The notes under the pieces were generated by a model. The model made no database searches and was not told the DNA's origin. It saw only the letters and a list, made by a program, of their open reading frames with translations. From CBDCYS01 sp965226185 (GTDB lineage: Bacteria; Acidobacteriota; Terriglobia; Bryobacterales; UBA6623), in NCBI GenBank assembly GCA_965226185.1, contig CBDDCT010000006.1, positions 1,747,538 through 1,811,537 of the forward strand: a DNA stretch of 64,000 nucleotides, in the 5' to 3' direction. Below are positions 30,852 to 39,240 of the stretch, one piece after another. A program made the translations under genes and the position numbers. The number at the start of each line of letters is the position of its first letter. The first letter of the stretch is position 1.

Positions 30852-31518
30852 GCAGCGAAGCGCTGACCCCCGCGGCTGGGTGAACGAAAATTTTCGTTCC
30901 CGCCGGCAGCTCAACCGGTTCCCGGAAGTAGTAAAATCGCCGCCAGCGCTTTTGATAGTCCCGCAGCCAGATGAGGTATTGCGTGCTTCCATCGGGTGTC
31001 CTGGCGATCACTTCCAGCGAGCCACCCTCGGGAACCGATTCTGGCCGAATCCCCAAGGCTTGCAATTGTTTTTCGACGGGCACGACGCCTTGAAGCGCCA
31101 GTTCGATTGATGGCGGCGGCTCGGGTTCGGCAAAGGCTTCCTCTCCCGGCATCGCCGGCATGTAGATCAGATGCCCCTCGGGAGCGCCTCCTTCCACCCA
31201 GCTCGAAATCAGGGCGATTTCACGTTCGGTCAGGCTCATGTCGTTGCGGAAGTGTCCAAAACCCTTGACCGCGCCCCACGGCGGCATGCGGCGAATCAGA
31301 ACCTGGTTCTTAATCGCTTTGGCCCAAGGGCGGGCTTCACGATAGCGGGTGAGAGAGAATGCGGAACCGCCTTTGCGGTGGCACGAGACGCAGCGCTTGT
31401 AGAAGATGCGGGATATGTGCTGCGTCCAAATGATCCGAGTGGTAATCAGTTCGTGGGCGCCGGCTTCACTAGCGAAGCCGGCGGCGATAGCGAGGGAAAT
31501 GAGAGCGGTTCGTTTCAT
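30823..31518 (-). CDS. Mono-haem cytochrome c-like protein
   Basis: A 231-residue exported protein from the ATG at 31518 (signal MKRTALISLAIAAGFASEAGAHE); the frame extends upstream to 31635, but that part has no signal character. The haem site is KRCVSCHRKG (CxxCH), with a likely distal methionine in IRRMPPWGAVKGFG. The C-terminal about 100 residues are beta-rich. It converges on and overlaps the broken metal-binding gene, and the pair may once have served one redox or copper-related role (inference). Confidence 0.75.
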   Translation of the reverse strand: MKRTALISLAIAAGFASEAGAHELITTRIIWTQHISRIFYKRCVSCHRKGGSAFSLTRYREARPWAKAIKNQVLIRRMPPWGAVKGFGHFRNDMSLTEREIALISSWVEGGAPEGHLIYMPAMPGEEAFAEPEPPPSIELALQGVVPVEKQLQALGIRPESVPEGGSLEVIARTPDGSTQYLIWLRDYQKRWRRFYYFREPVELPAGTKIFVHPAAGVSASLLTAVPSPAR

Positions 31519-32702
31519 TGGGAGTCTGCCCGCCGCCCGGTCCCCGCCGTGCGGCTCATTCGTTTGGGGGCGCTTCTCAGGCTGGCAGCCGATCGAACAG
31601 TTGCGCCCGACCTGGGTTGATCGCAAGCATGCCATACCATTCCTCTATTCTACGCATCCCTTCATGAGACGAGCCTGTGGGCACGGCAATCGAGCGTTGG
31701 CAGTGCTGTATGCCGTTCGGGCGTCCAGGAGTTCGATCATGGCCTTGCTAAGCCGTTGAAATCACAGAGGTTGCGTGATGGGGTATAAAGTTTCATTATG
31801 AAATGGCAGAGAATGGCAGACTTTGGCGGATATATCGGCGAATTGGGTGGTTTCGGGGGGCTAGTGGCCGGTGTCAACGTATAGTGGCTTTGTTTTCATT
31901 GACTTTTTTTGAGGCAGACGGGTGGGCGGTTGGCAGAAACGCGTCAAATTCGCGGGTTTTCTGGCATACTTTGGCGGTGGTGCTGCCGCCGAGGAGGACG
32001 GGCTGGCGGAGGTTTGGGGCTCTTGATGGCTGCTTTGCTGAGTGGAGGTGACTCGGGCATTTGATGGCGGGACATGTCGCCACGAATGGCGACACGTCCC
32101 GCAGGAATGCGCGCGCCACGTCTTTGGGCCGTGTTGCTTGTTTCATTTGTGAGGGACCCCGGGCCATGCGCGGGGGATGACCACAATGCGGAGAGCAACT
32201 CGAAACTGTCCAGGGCTGGAAACGGTCGTGTTGGTCCGGTGATCTGTTCCTTACCGGTCTTTCACTCGTAGCTTAGCAAATGGAGTTCGGGTTTTCGGCT
32301 CGTTTGGCCGTGCGGACCGGGTGTAAGTGTATGTAGACATAGGGCCGTACGTTTCTTTTGATTATCGGTGACCGGCGCACGGGGTTTTGGGGATTTGGGG
32401 GGGGCGAGCGTGCTGGGAGGGGCTGGGACGAAAGCCCGTTGAAATTGAAACAGGCTGAGGAAAGGGCTGGTCACTGGCCTAGCGCGGATGAGGCGCGTCG
32501 AAGGCCTGCTGGGAACCGAGACCGGTACTCGAGTGGCGAGAAAAGCGGGCTAGAGGAGTCGGGGTTTGTGCTGTCTGTAGCAGGTGTCGCCCTGTCAGGG
32601 CTGGGTTGTGGCCGGTTTCGTTCCTAGGGCTCACGCCCTAGGCTGTTCTTGTTTCGCCGCTGACGCGGCTATTCCGCGCTGGGTTTCTGTGGGACAGACT
32701 CC
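31519..32702. other. Gene-poor, G/T-rich stretch
   Basis: About 1.2 kb with no gene I can support on either strand. From about 31780 to 32450 the plus strand is strongly G- and T-rich, with repeated short words such as TTTGGCGG. Contains the hairpin at 32069-32100, a family C half-copy (32530-32552), a family-B-like core (CGGATGAGGCGCG near 32487), and a segment resembling 9384-9440 (32079-32135). It looks like an accumulation of repeat debris. Confidence 0.55.
32069..32100. repeat. 14-bp hairpin with CGAA tetraloop
   Basis: GGGACATGTCGCCA-CGAA-TGGCGACACGTCCC: 13 of 14 positions pair. Isolated in the gene-poor stretch; no U tract follows on the plus strand. Confidence 0.6.
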
Positions 32703-33522
32703 TAGAGCTTCGCCCCGCAGTACTTGCAGTGCGAGGCATCGTGATCGTGCCCCTCGGCCGAGCAGGACGGACAAGCCTGGGTGCTGACCTTGCGGGGAGC
32801 CTGGCCGGCCAGTTCCACCGAAACGATTCCAGTTGGAACGGCGATGATGGCGTAACCGAGAAACATCAGCGCGGCGGCCAAGGCTTATCCGGCCACGGTC
32901 TGGGGGGCGATGTCGCCGTAGCCCACCGTGGTCATGGTGACAATCGCCCAATAGACAGCGGTCGGGATGCTGGTAAAGCCGGTTTCCTCTCCTTCGATGA
33001 GGTACATGAGCGCGGCGACGATCAGGACGATCGCCATGATCGTTCCCAAGAAAACCGTGATCTTGGCCCGGCTGGCGCGCAGCGCGGCCAGCAGGAAGTT
33101 GGCTTCCCCAAGATATTTCGCGAGCTTCAGCACCCGGAAAACGCGCAACAACCGCAGGACCCGGATCACCAGCAGCGACTGCGTACCGGCAACGACGAGG
33201 CTGAGATAAGTCGGAAGGATGGCCAGCAAATCGACCAACCCGAAAAAGCTGGCGGCGTAGCGTCCAGGCCGCCGGACCGAGTAGAGACGCAGCACGTATT
33301 CCCCGGTGAAAAGCAAAGTAAAGAGCCACTCAATCGCTCGCAGCTCGAGTCCGTATTGGGCGCGGACGGACGAAACGCTTTCCAACAGAACCGTCAGCAC
33401 GCGATGAGCCAGAGCAGGACGACGTCGAAGGTCTTTCCACCGGGAGTGTCGGCTTCGAAGATGATCTCGTGAAGTCGCTCCCGGGGCGTCAGGGGTTTTG
33501 GGGTGTCCGAAGGCTGGCTCAT
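32703..33522 (-). pseudogene. Voltage-gated potassium channel, frameshift plus nonsense
   Basis: Three pieces add up to one six-helix K+ channel. Piece 1 (33522 to about 33401): MSQPSDTPKPLTPRERLHEIIFEADTPG...DVVLLWLIA. A one-base deletion near 33400 moves the frame to piece 2: VLTVLLESVSSVRAQYG, an S4 with regularly spaced arginines (IRVLRLLRVFRVLKLAKY) and the selectivity filter TMTTVGYGDIAPQTVAG. An in-frame TAA at 32885-32887 then interrupts, and the same frame continues as ALAAALMFLGYAIIAVPTGIVSVELAG and a C-terminal Cys/His tail (ACPSCSAEGHDHD...CKYCGAKL). Intact relatives read through both sites. Adjacent Trk genes make a former role in K+ transport plausible. Confidence 0.82.
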
Positions 33523-33531
33523 GCTGTCAGT

Positions 33532-33783
33532 TTACGCGCCGGACCACTGCTCTCTCCCAACGGGAGCTCCCGTGTCGACCTCCCCGTGGATATTCTCGGC
33601 CGTTACGCCTTCGAGCAATTCGTCAAGCGTATAGTCCTTCGCTCGAACTGGCGTGATAATCACAGTTCCTTTTTTCAGGCTGATGTCGACGAGGGAGCCT
33701 TCCTCGATCTTTGATTCCGCCGCGATTGTTTTCGGGATGCGAATCGCAAGACTGTTCCCCCACTTGCGGACCACAAGCTGCAT
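33532..33783 (-). CDS. AbrB/MazE-type antitoxin or transition-state regulator, no toxin partner
   Basis: An 83-residue DNA-binding protein with the swapped-hairpin motif MQLVVRKWGNSLAIRIPKTIAAESKIEEGSLVDISLKKGTVIITPV, and an acidic C-terminal tail as in antitoxins that cap a toxin. The ATG at 33783 has a strong GGAGG; the frame is open to 33837 but without a better start. A MazF-like toxin would be expected just downstream; instead the broken K+ channel begins 9 bases later. Orphan antitoxin or regulator of the channel gene are both possible. Confidence 0.8.
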   Translation of the reverse strand: MQLVVRKWGNSLAIRIPKTIAAESKIEEGSLVDISLKKGTVIITPVRAKDYTLDELLEGVTAENIHGEVDTGAPVGREQWSGA

Positions 33784-34048
33784 CGTCAGACCTCCTCGTA
33801 TCTGCAATGAAGATACGTTGTTGCCCGCTAACCCCACTACTGTTCAGTTAGAGGCTTAGGGGCTGGCTTCGGTTGTTCCAGTCGATGTTCTTCATTCGGC
33901 GCAACCCGATCATCGCCGGAATCATAGGTTTGTTTTCCCGCGCCCCTTGCAGGGCTTTTCCCTCGACGGGTTTCGGACCCAGGGTTCCGCTTCGCTCCAC
34001 CCTTGGGCTACGATCCTGCGCCGCTTCGCGGCTCAAAGGCGCTGACCC

Positions 34049-34110
34049 GCATTTCTTATCGGCCGACGGGCCTCTCATGCACTTTGCCTCGCCACCCGAT
34101 GAGAAATGCA
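34049..34110. repeat. Palindromic repeat, family C copy 2
   Basis: Arms GCATTTCTTATCGG and CCGATGAGAAATGC (one mismatch) surround GACGGGCCTCTCATGCACTT-GCCTCGCCAC. The whole right half matches copy 1 (20038-20091) closely. It lies between trkH and the antitoxin gene. Confidence 0.65.
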
Positions 34111-34154
34111 GCCTGATGGCAACACTCCGGGCTCCGTCTCGCGGGTCCCCCCGG

Positions 34155-35603
34155 CTACTTGCGCCAAAACGCCGGCGTAAAGATCACCAGCACGGTGTAG
34201 AACTCCAGGCGGCCGGCGATCATGCAAAAAGCCAGCACCCATTTGGCAAGCGGCGGCAGGTGAGCGTAGTTTTCCAGCGGACCCACGTTGCCCAAGCCCG
34301 GACCGATGTTGAACATCGACGCCGCCACGGCCGCGATCGACGTGAACACATCGACTCCCATCGCCGCCAGGGCCATGCACGAGACGAAGTTCACCACGAA
34401 GGCAAGGTAGACCAGGTTCAGCAGGCTCTGGATGGTTGATTCGGGAATCACCTCGCCACCAAGGCGTACGCGGAACACGCCATGGCGTTCCACCATTCGT
34501 TTGAACTCGCGGTCCACCACGCGCGCCAGCAGCAAGATTCTCGACACCTTCATGCCTCCGGCGGTGGAGCCGGTGCAACCTCCGACGAACATCAAGGCCA
34601 GCAGCATCAATTGCGGGAACGGATGCCACAGCTCGAAGTTGTCCGTCACGAAACCGGTGGTCGTGACGATGGAGCTCACTTGAAAAAGGGCGCTGCGAAT
34701 GGCTGGCTCCGGAGCATAGCCGCTATGTCCCACCAGAATGGCCGCGAACACAACGCTGGTCAGCAGGATGAGCAGCAGGAAATAGCGGATCTCGACATCG
34801 GAGAAGAAGCCGCGCGGCGCCCGCTCCACCCACAGCCGGTAATGCTGCACGAAGCTGATTCCGGCCAGAATCATGAAGACGATGATGATGTATTCGATGA
34901 GAGGGCTTTCAAAGCCGGCGACGCTGGCGGTGCGTGTCGAGAAGCCCCCCGTGCCCAGCGTGGAGAAGGTGTGGCAAGCGGCTTCAAAGCTGTTCATGCC
35001 GGCCCAGCGCAGGGCCAGGAACTGCGCCGCGGTAAAAGCCATATAGAGCTTCCACAGCGAGAGAGCGGTTTCGGTAATGCGAGGTTTGAGCTTTTCGGAC
35101 TTGGCGCCCGAGAACTCCGCGCGGTAAAGCTGCATTCCGCCGTGACCCACGAGGGGCAAGATGGCGATGCCCAGCAGAACGATCCCCATCCCTCCCAGCC
35201 AATGCGAGAAGCAGCGCCAGAGTTGCAGCGAATCGGGAAGGACTTCCACGTTATTCAGGATCGTCGCGCCCGTCGTCGTAAAGCCCGAAGCCGCTTCGAA
35301 AAAGGCGTCGGTAAAGCTGGAGAAGTGCGGCGAGAAGTAAAAAGGCAGGCTGCCGAACAGGAATACGGCCAGCCAAATCGATACCACAAGCAGCAGGCCT
35401 TCTCGCTGAGCCAGCTCGCGTGAAGGGCGCGGCGAGAGAGCGAATAGCAGGCCCCCGCACAGAGCTGTAAGGAGCAGCGAGGCTCCCAGCCCCCACGGTT
35501 GATCGCCGGTGGCCAGCCCATAGGCCAGCGGCACGGCCATGGTTGCGGAAAAAGCGAGAAGGAACTGACCAAGGACGTAAGTAATCGCGCGGACGTGGAT
35601 CAA
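34155..35603 (-). CDS. trkH: Trk-type potassium uptake membrane subunit
   Basis: A 482-residue integral membrane K+ translocating subunit. Four pore loops are visible with their filter glycines: SGFTTTGATIL, STLGTGGFSTR, SSIVTTTGFVTDN and ASMFNIGPGLGNVGP, each between hydrophobic helices. Also conserved are WLGGMGIVLLGIAILP and GGCTGSTAGGMKVSRILLL. The start overlaps the end of trkA by 4 bases, so the two are translationally coupled with trkA first. Works with TrkA and the membrane potential to import K+. Confidence 0.95.
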   Translation of the reverse strand: MIHVRAITYVLGQFLLAFSATMAVPLAYGLATGDQPWGLGASLLLTALCGGLLFALSPRPSRELAQREGLLLVVSIWLAVFLFGSLPFYFSPHFSSFTDAFFEAASGFTTTGATILNNVEVLPDSLQLWRCFSHWLGGMGIVLLGIAILPLVGHGGMQLYRAEFSGAKSEKLKPRITETALSLWKLYMAFTAAQFLALRWAGMNSFEAACHTFSTLGTGGFSTRTASVAGFESPLIEYIIIVFMILAGISFVQHYRLWVERAPRGFFSDVEIRYFLLLILLTSVVFAAILVGHSGYAPEPAIRSALFQVSSIVTTTGFVTDNFELWHPFPQLMLLALMFVGGCTGSTAGGMKVSRILLLARVVDREFKRMVERHGVFRVRLGGEVIPESTIQSLLNLVYLAFVVNFVSCMALAAMGVDVFTSIAAVAASMFNIGPGLGNVGPLENYAHLPPLAKWVLAFCMIAGRLEFYTVLVIFTPAFWRK

Positions 35604-36976
35604 GCGTATTCCTTCTTCGGTTCCACGAGGAAAGCGGACTCCAGCTCCGGCACGATGCTTTCGAGCGTGAAGAAGATCACCCGGTCTCCCGCCTGGATCA
35701 TCGCCTCTCCTCTCGGCACCACGATCTCGCCGCCCGGACGCGCGATGGCTCCAATAATTGCGTCACGGGGGAAGCGGATATCGCGCAGCTTCTTGCCGAC
35801 GTATTTGGATCCCTCGGCGGCGATCAGTTCAATTGCTTCGGCTTCTTCCTCGCGGAAGGTAGTCACCGAGAGGACGCGCCCCTTGCGGACGAACTGCAGA
35901 ATGCGGTCCACCGCGGCCAGGCGGGGGCTGACCGATGTGCTGATCCCCAGCACCTCGACCATGGGCAGGTAATTCAGCCGGTTGATCAGCGCCACGAGCT
36001 TCTTGGCGCCAAGCCGCCGGGCCAGCAGGGAGGCAATGATATTATCTTCGTCGTGGTTCGTCAGCGCCAGGAAAACGTCCACGCCTTTTACGTTTTCTTC
36101 TTCGAGGGTGGCCTGATCCGTGCCGTCGCCATGAATGACGATCGTGTCCTTCAGAATGCCCGAGATCAACTCGCAGCGGCGCTGGGCGCGTTCGATCAGC
36201 TTGACGTTGACGCCTTGTCTTTCGAGCGCCTCGGCAACCCAGATCCCGACCTGTTTGCCGCCGATGATAATAGCGCGCTCCAGCCTCTCGCGCACCGGAA
36301 GCCCCATGAAACTCATGACCGCATGCAGGTTCTCGCGGGTCGCGACGATATAGATGTGATCGCCCGGCTGCAGCACCTGGGTCCCGTGCGGAATGATCAC
36401 TTGCTGGCCGCGAAAGATCATCGCGATCAGTGATTCTTTGGGCGGCCCGGCGAGGTCGAGTTCTTCGAGCGTCTTGCCGGCAACCCAACTGTCGCGCTCG
36501 ACGTTCATGCCGAACAGCTTGACTTCGCCGCCGGCGAAATCGAGGATGTCGGAAACCCCTGGCATGCGAACGACGCGCAGGATACGCTCCATGATGTCGG
36601 TTTCGGGATGGATGATGAGGTCGATCTTGAGTCCGACGCCCCTGAACATCCGGTCCCAGTGCTCGAATTCATGGGTACGAATGCGGGCGACTTTGACCTT
36701 GACTTTGAACTCGACCTGGGCTATGAGGCAGGAGAGGATATTGATCTCGTCGGAATTGGTTACGGCGATCAGCATCTCCGCGTCGGCCAGTCCGGCCTTA
36801 CGAAGCGTGATGACGCTGGCGGCGCTGCCGCGAACGATCTTGGCGTCGAGGTGCTCTTCCAGGTGAGCACAGCGATCAGCGTCTTTTTCGACGATGGTGA
36901 CTTCGTTTCCTTCACGAATCAAACGTCCAGCAATAAGAGCGGCGACCTGACCGCCGCCCGCGATGAAAATGCGCAT
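35600..36976 (-). CDS. trkA: Trk potassium uptake regulatory subunit
   Basis: A 458-residue cytoplasmic regulator with two RCK halves, each an N (Rossmann) plus C subdomain. First NAD-binding motif is MRIFIAGGGQVAALIAGRL with the acidic VEKD; the second is AIIIGGKQVGIWVAEAL. The C subdomains (VKLFGMNVERDSWVAGKTLEELDL and IELIAAEGSKYVGKKLRDIRFP) are the usual ligand-gating parts. It controls TrkH opening through bound nucleotides. First gene of the trkA-trkH unit. Confidence 0.96.
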   Translation of the reverse strand: MRIFIAGGGQVAALIAGRLIREGNEVTIVEKDADRCAHLEEHLDAKIVRGSAASVITLRKAGLADAEMLIAVTNSDEINILSCLIAQVEFKVKVKVARIRTHEFEHWDRMFRGVGLKIDLIIHPETDIMERILRVVRMPGVSDILDFAGGEVKLFGMNVERDSWVAGKTLEELDLAGPPKESLIAMIFRGQQVIIPHGTQVLQPGDHIYIVATRENLHAVMSFMGLPVRERLERAIIIGGKQVGIWVAEALERQGVNVKLIERAQRRCELISGILKDTIVIHGDGTDQATLEEENVKGVDVFLALTNHDEDNIIASLLARRLGAKKLVALINRLNYLPMVEVLGISTSVSPRLAAVDRILQFVRKGRVLSVTTFREEEAEAIELIAAEGSKYVGKKLRDIRFPRDAIIGAIARPGGEIVVPRGEAMIQAGDRVIFFTLESIVPELESAFLVEPKKEYA

Positions 36977-37022
36977 GTGATGAAGACCACTATTTACCTT
37001 GAGACTAACATAGGCTAACGCG

Positions 37023-37110
37023 GACGAGCCGCAACCAAAAGGGGGAGCGTGGCCGCTGGCGGATGAGGCGCGTCCTAGCGGCTAACCGCTCCCTGACGGT
37101 CGCGGCTCTG
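37023..37110. repeat. Palindromic repeat, family B copy 2
   Basis: An 88-base unit nearly identical to 17315-17400. Its left arm is GAGCCGCAACCAAAAGGGGG, its centre GCTGGCGGATGAGGCGCG, and its right arm CGCTCCCTGACGGTCGCGGC. Intergenic, upstream of trkA. The right arm complement (GAGCCGCGACCGTCAGGGAG) pairs imperfectly with the left. Confidence 0.8.
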
Positions 37111-37429
37111 AGTCTGGCTATGGCATTTTCCGCCACGTTTGACACGAATCTCATGATGCAGGCAGCGCTGATCGAAGTTAAACGGCGGACGAGCACCTAT
37201 GCTGGCCGCGGGGAATAACGCCGATGATTGAGGCCAGAGTTGTAAACTTTGTTACATCTATTGCCAAACCTGGACAAAAAGAGGTTAGACCTGAATTATG
37301 CACTGCGGGGTGCACCGGAGGAGGGCTGAGCCGCCAGGGGCCATTTGGGGGACCCCCGAAAACATGGGGTAATAAGGTAGGCTGGCAAAGATTTCAGCTT
37401 CGCCAGTCAACCCCAAGGAGGTCACCCAA

Positions 37430-38884
37430 ATGGTTACCAAGCGAAAACAGCATAGCTCCCGAAGGCCCGTCAAACAAGGCCGGGGCGCGAGGGCCCCGCG
37501 GCCCAATAAAATCGGGGCTGCCACGCCTTATCACTTCCGCGGCAAGAATCTGACTCCCTACGGCGGCTTGCTGCCCGTCGCCACCCTGCTCGAAAAACTC
37601 GGCTTCCAGGCGCTGCTGGAAGAAACCATCACGAACAAACGAATCACCCGTGTGATGAGCCTCTACCAGTTTGTGCTGGCCCTCGTGCTGGGCCTCTATG
37701 TCGGCTTTGCGCGGCTGAACCAACTCCGCTTCATCGCCCGCGACCCCATCTTGACCGGCATCTTGCAAGTGACGCGTCTGCCGCCGCAGTCCACGCTGTG
37801 GCGCTTTCTGGCCTCGCTGCACCTCAACGTGGCGAAGCAGATCCTTTCCATTCAGCGCCAGCTGCGGGAACGAGTCTGGGCCGCGGCCCAGGTGAAATTG
37901 GAGACGGTGACGCTGGACACCGACACCACCGTGCACACGCTCTACGGCCGCCAGATGGGCGGGCGCAAGAGTTACAACCCCAAGAACAAGGGCAAGCGCA
38001 GCTACCAGCCGATACTGACTTTCCTGGCCGAGACGCGCGAATACCTGATGGGCGGGTTGCGCAACGGCGACCGGCCCACGGGCCGGCAGATCGCCGCCCA
38101 CCTCGAGAGCGCCTTTCGGGCTTTGCCGCACGGCGTGAAGAAAATCCTGGCGCGGGCCGATTCCGGGTTTTATTGCTGGGAGGCGGTGGAGGCCTATGAA
38201 AAGGCGGCTTGTCAGTTCGTCATCGTGGCGCGCAAGACCAGGCGGCTGGTCGAGCAGTTGCAGCAAGCGGCCTGGAAGCCCTCGCCCCACAGCGATGCGG
38301 ATGCGGAATGCGAATTCCCGAAAACGAACCCGCGGCCGGCGCGGCCGAGCAATACCAGCTGTTTCCTGGCGCTGCGTTACGAAAACGAACCCGCGGCCGG
38401 CGCGGCCGAGCAATACCAGCTGTTTGCCACCAGCGCTTACACCTACCGCGTGTTTGTCACCAACCTGGCCGAACCGATCGCGGCGGTGGTGTGGTTTTAC
38501 AATCAGCGCGCCGCAGCCGAGAACCTCATCAAGGAGGCCAACAACGACGCCGGGCTGGCGGCCCATCCCTCGCGCCGCTTTGACATGAACCGCAATCACT
38601 TTCAGCTGGCCATGCTGGCCTACAACCTCAACTGCTGGCTGCTGCTGTTCAACCGCGAAGCCCAAGCCAGCGTGGAGACACTGCGGCACACCACCCTGGC
38701 GACGGCGCGGCTGCGCTTTCTGTTCGTGGCGGCCAAGATCTGGCGGCACGCCGGCAGAACGGGTGTCAGCTACAGCGATCATTATGAGGAAAAGGGCCTG
38801 TTTGAACGGCTGATGCGGCGGCTGCGGGCGATGGGGCCACCGGGATCGAGCTTCGCGCCGGTGGTGGAGGGTGCGCTGAGTTGA
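37430..38884 (+). CDS. IS1380-family transposase
   Basis: A 484-residue DDE transposase. Candidate catalytic residues are Asp in TVTLDTDTTVHT (about residue 163), Asp in ILARADSGFYCW (about 245) and Glu in AAAENLIKEANND (about 363), the last in the IS1380 Y-like motif region. AAGGAGG sits 9 bases before the ATG. Compared with the second copy, an internal 34-base stretch has been replaced by a 43-base out-of-frame duplicate of neighbouring sequence. As a result, 12 residues (YQPQGWARAC region) became a 15-residue Pro/Arg-rich run (PKTNPRPARPSNTSC). The frame survives, but function may be altered. Confidence 0.93.
   Translation: MVTKRKQHSSRRPVKQGRGARAPRPNKIGAATPYHFRGKNLTPYGGLLPVATLLEKLGFQALLEETITNKRITRVMSLYQFVLALVLGLYVGFARLNQLRFIARDPILTGILQVTRLPPQSTLWRFLASLHLNVAKQILSIQRQLRERVWAAAQVKLETVTLDTDTTVHTLYGRQMGGRKSYNPKNKGKRSYQPILTFLAETREYLMGGLRNGDRPTGRQIAAHLESAFRALPHGVKKILARADSGFYCWEAVEAYEKAACQFVIVARKTRRLVEQLQQAAWKPSPHSDADAECEFPKTNPRPARPSNTSCFLALRYENEPAAGAAEQYQLFATSAYTYRVFVTNLAEPIAAVVWFYNQRAAAENLIKEANNDAGLAAHPSRRFDMNRNHFQLAMLAYNLNCWLLLFNREAQASVETLRHTTLATARLRFLFVAAKIWRHAGRTGVSYSDHYEEKGLFERLMRRLRAMGPPGSSFAPVVEGALS
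38320..38425. repeat. 45-bp internal duplication in the transposase gene
   Basis: Identical 45-base segments at 38320-38364 and 38381-38425, separated by 16 bases. Only the second corresponds to the ancestral sequence; the first replaces unrelated sequence seen in the other IS copy (55424-55457). Confidence 0.9.
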
Positions 38885-39240
38885 GGGGCGCTCCATGCAT
38901 AAAATTTCATGCACTCGCCGCAACGTACTGGGAACACGCCGCTTGCCCGCCCGCTTTTGCCCGCCGGGATTGGCAGGCGGCTCAAACAGGGAGGGAAACA
39001 GAGGAAAAGACGACTTGCTAAATCACTGAGTTGACACGACTGCCGCTACCGCCACAACTCCATCGGCGATGGCTACGCCGAATCGGTGCATAATTCAGGT
39101 TAGACACTTGTCAGGAACACCCGCAAAGCATTAGAATCGATGCGCGACGGTCCTTTTGGGTTGGACCAAGGGGTGCGGGGCTGTACCGCTCCGAGAAGAC
39201 GGTCATCTAGACCGAGACGAAGACAGTCAGGGAGTGATCC

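Larger units (their letters stand above)
37290..39099 (+). mobile_element. IS1380-family insertion sequence, complete copy
   Basis: A 1810-bp element with perfect 14-bp terminal inverted repeats CCTGAATTATGCAC (37290-37303 and complement at 39086-39099) and a 5-bp direct target duplication TTAGA (37285-37289 and 39100-39104). It carries one transposase gene. Length, single DDE gene and duplication size fit IS1380. The intact duplication indicates an undisturbed insertion. About 215 bases separate the transposase stop from the right end. A second, left-truncated copy lies at 54659-56195. Confidence 0.95.

Noticed and set aside
30315..32887. TAA read as glutamine (alternative code or suppression), since two genes carry TAA where CAA is expected
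   Set aside because: TAA serves as a normal stop elsewhere, for example at 6458-6460 and at the ends of hisD and GT87, and the channel also has a frameshift; simple decay or sequence error is enough.
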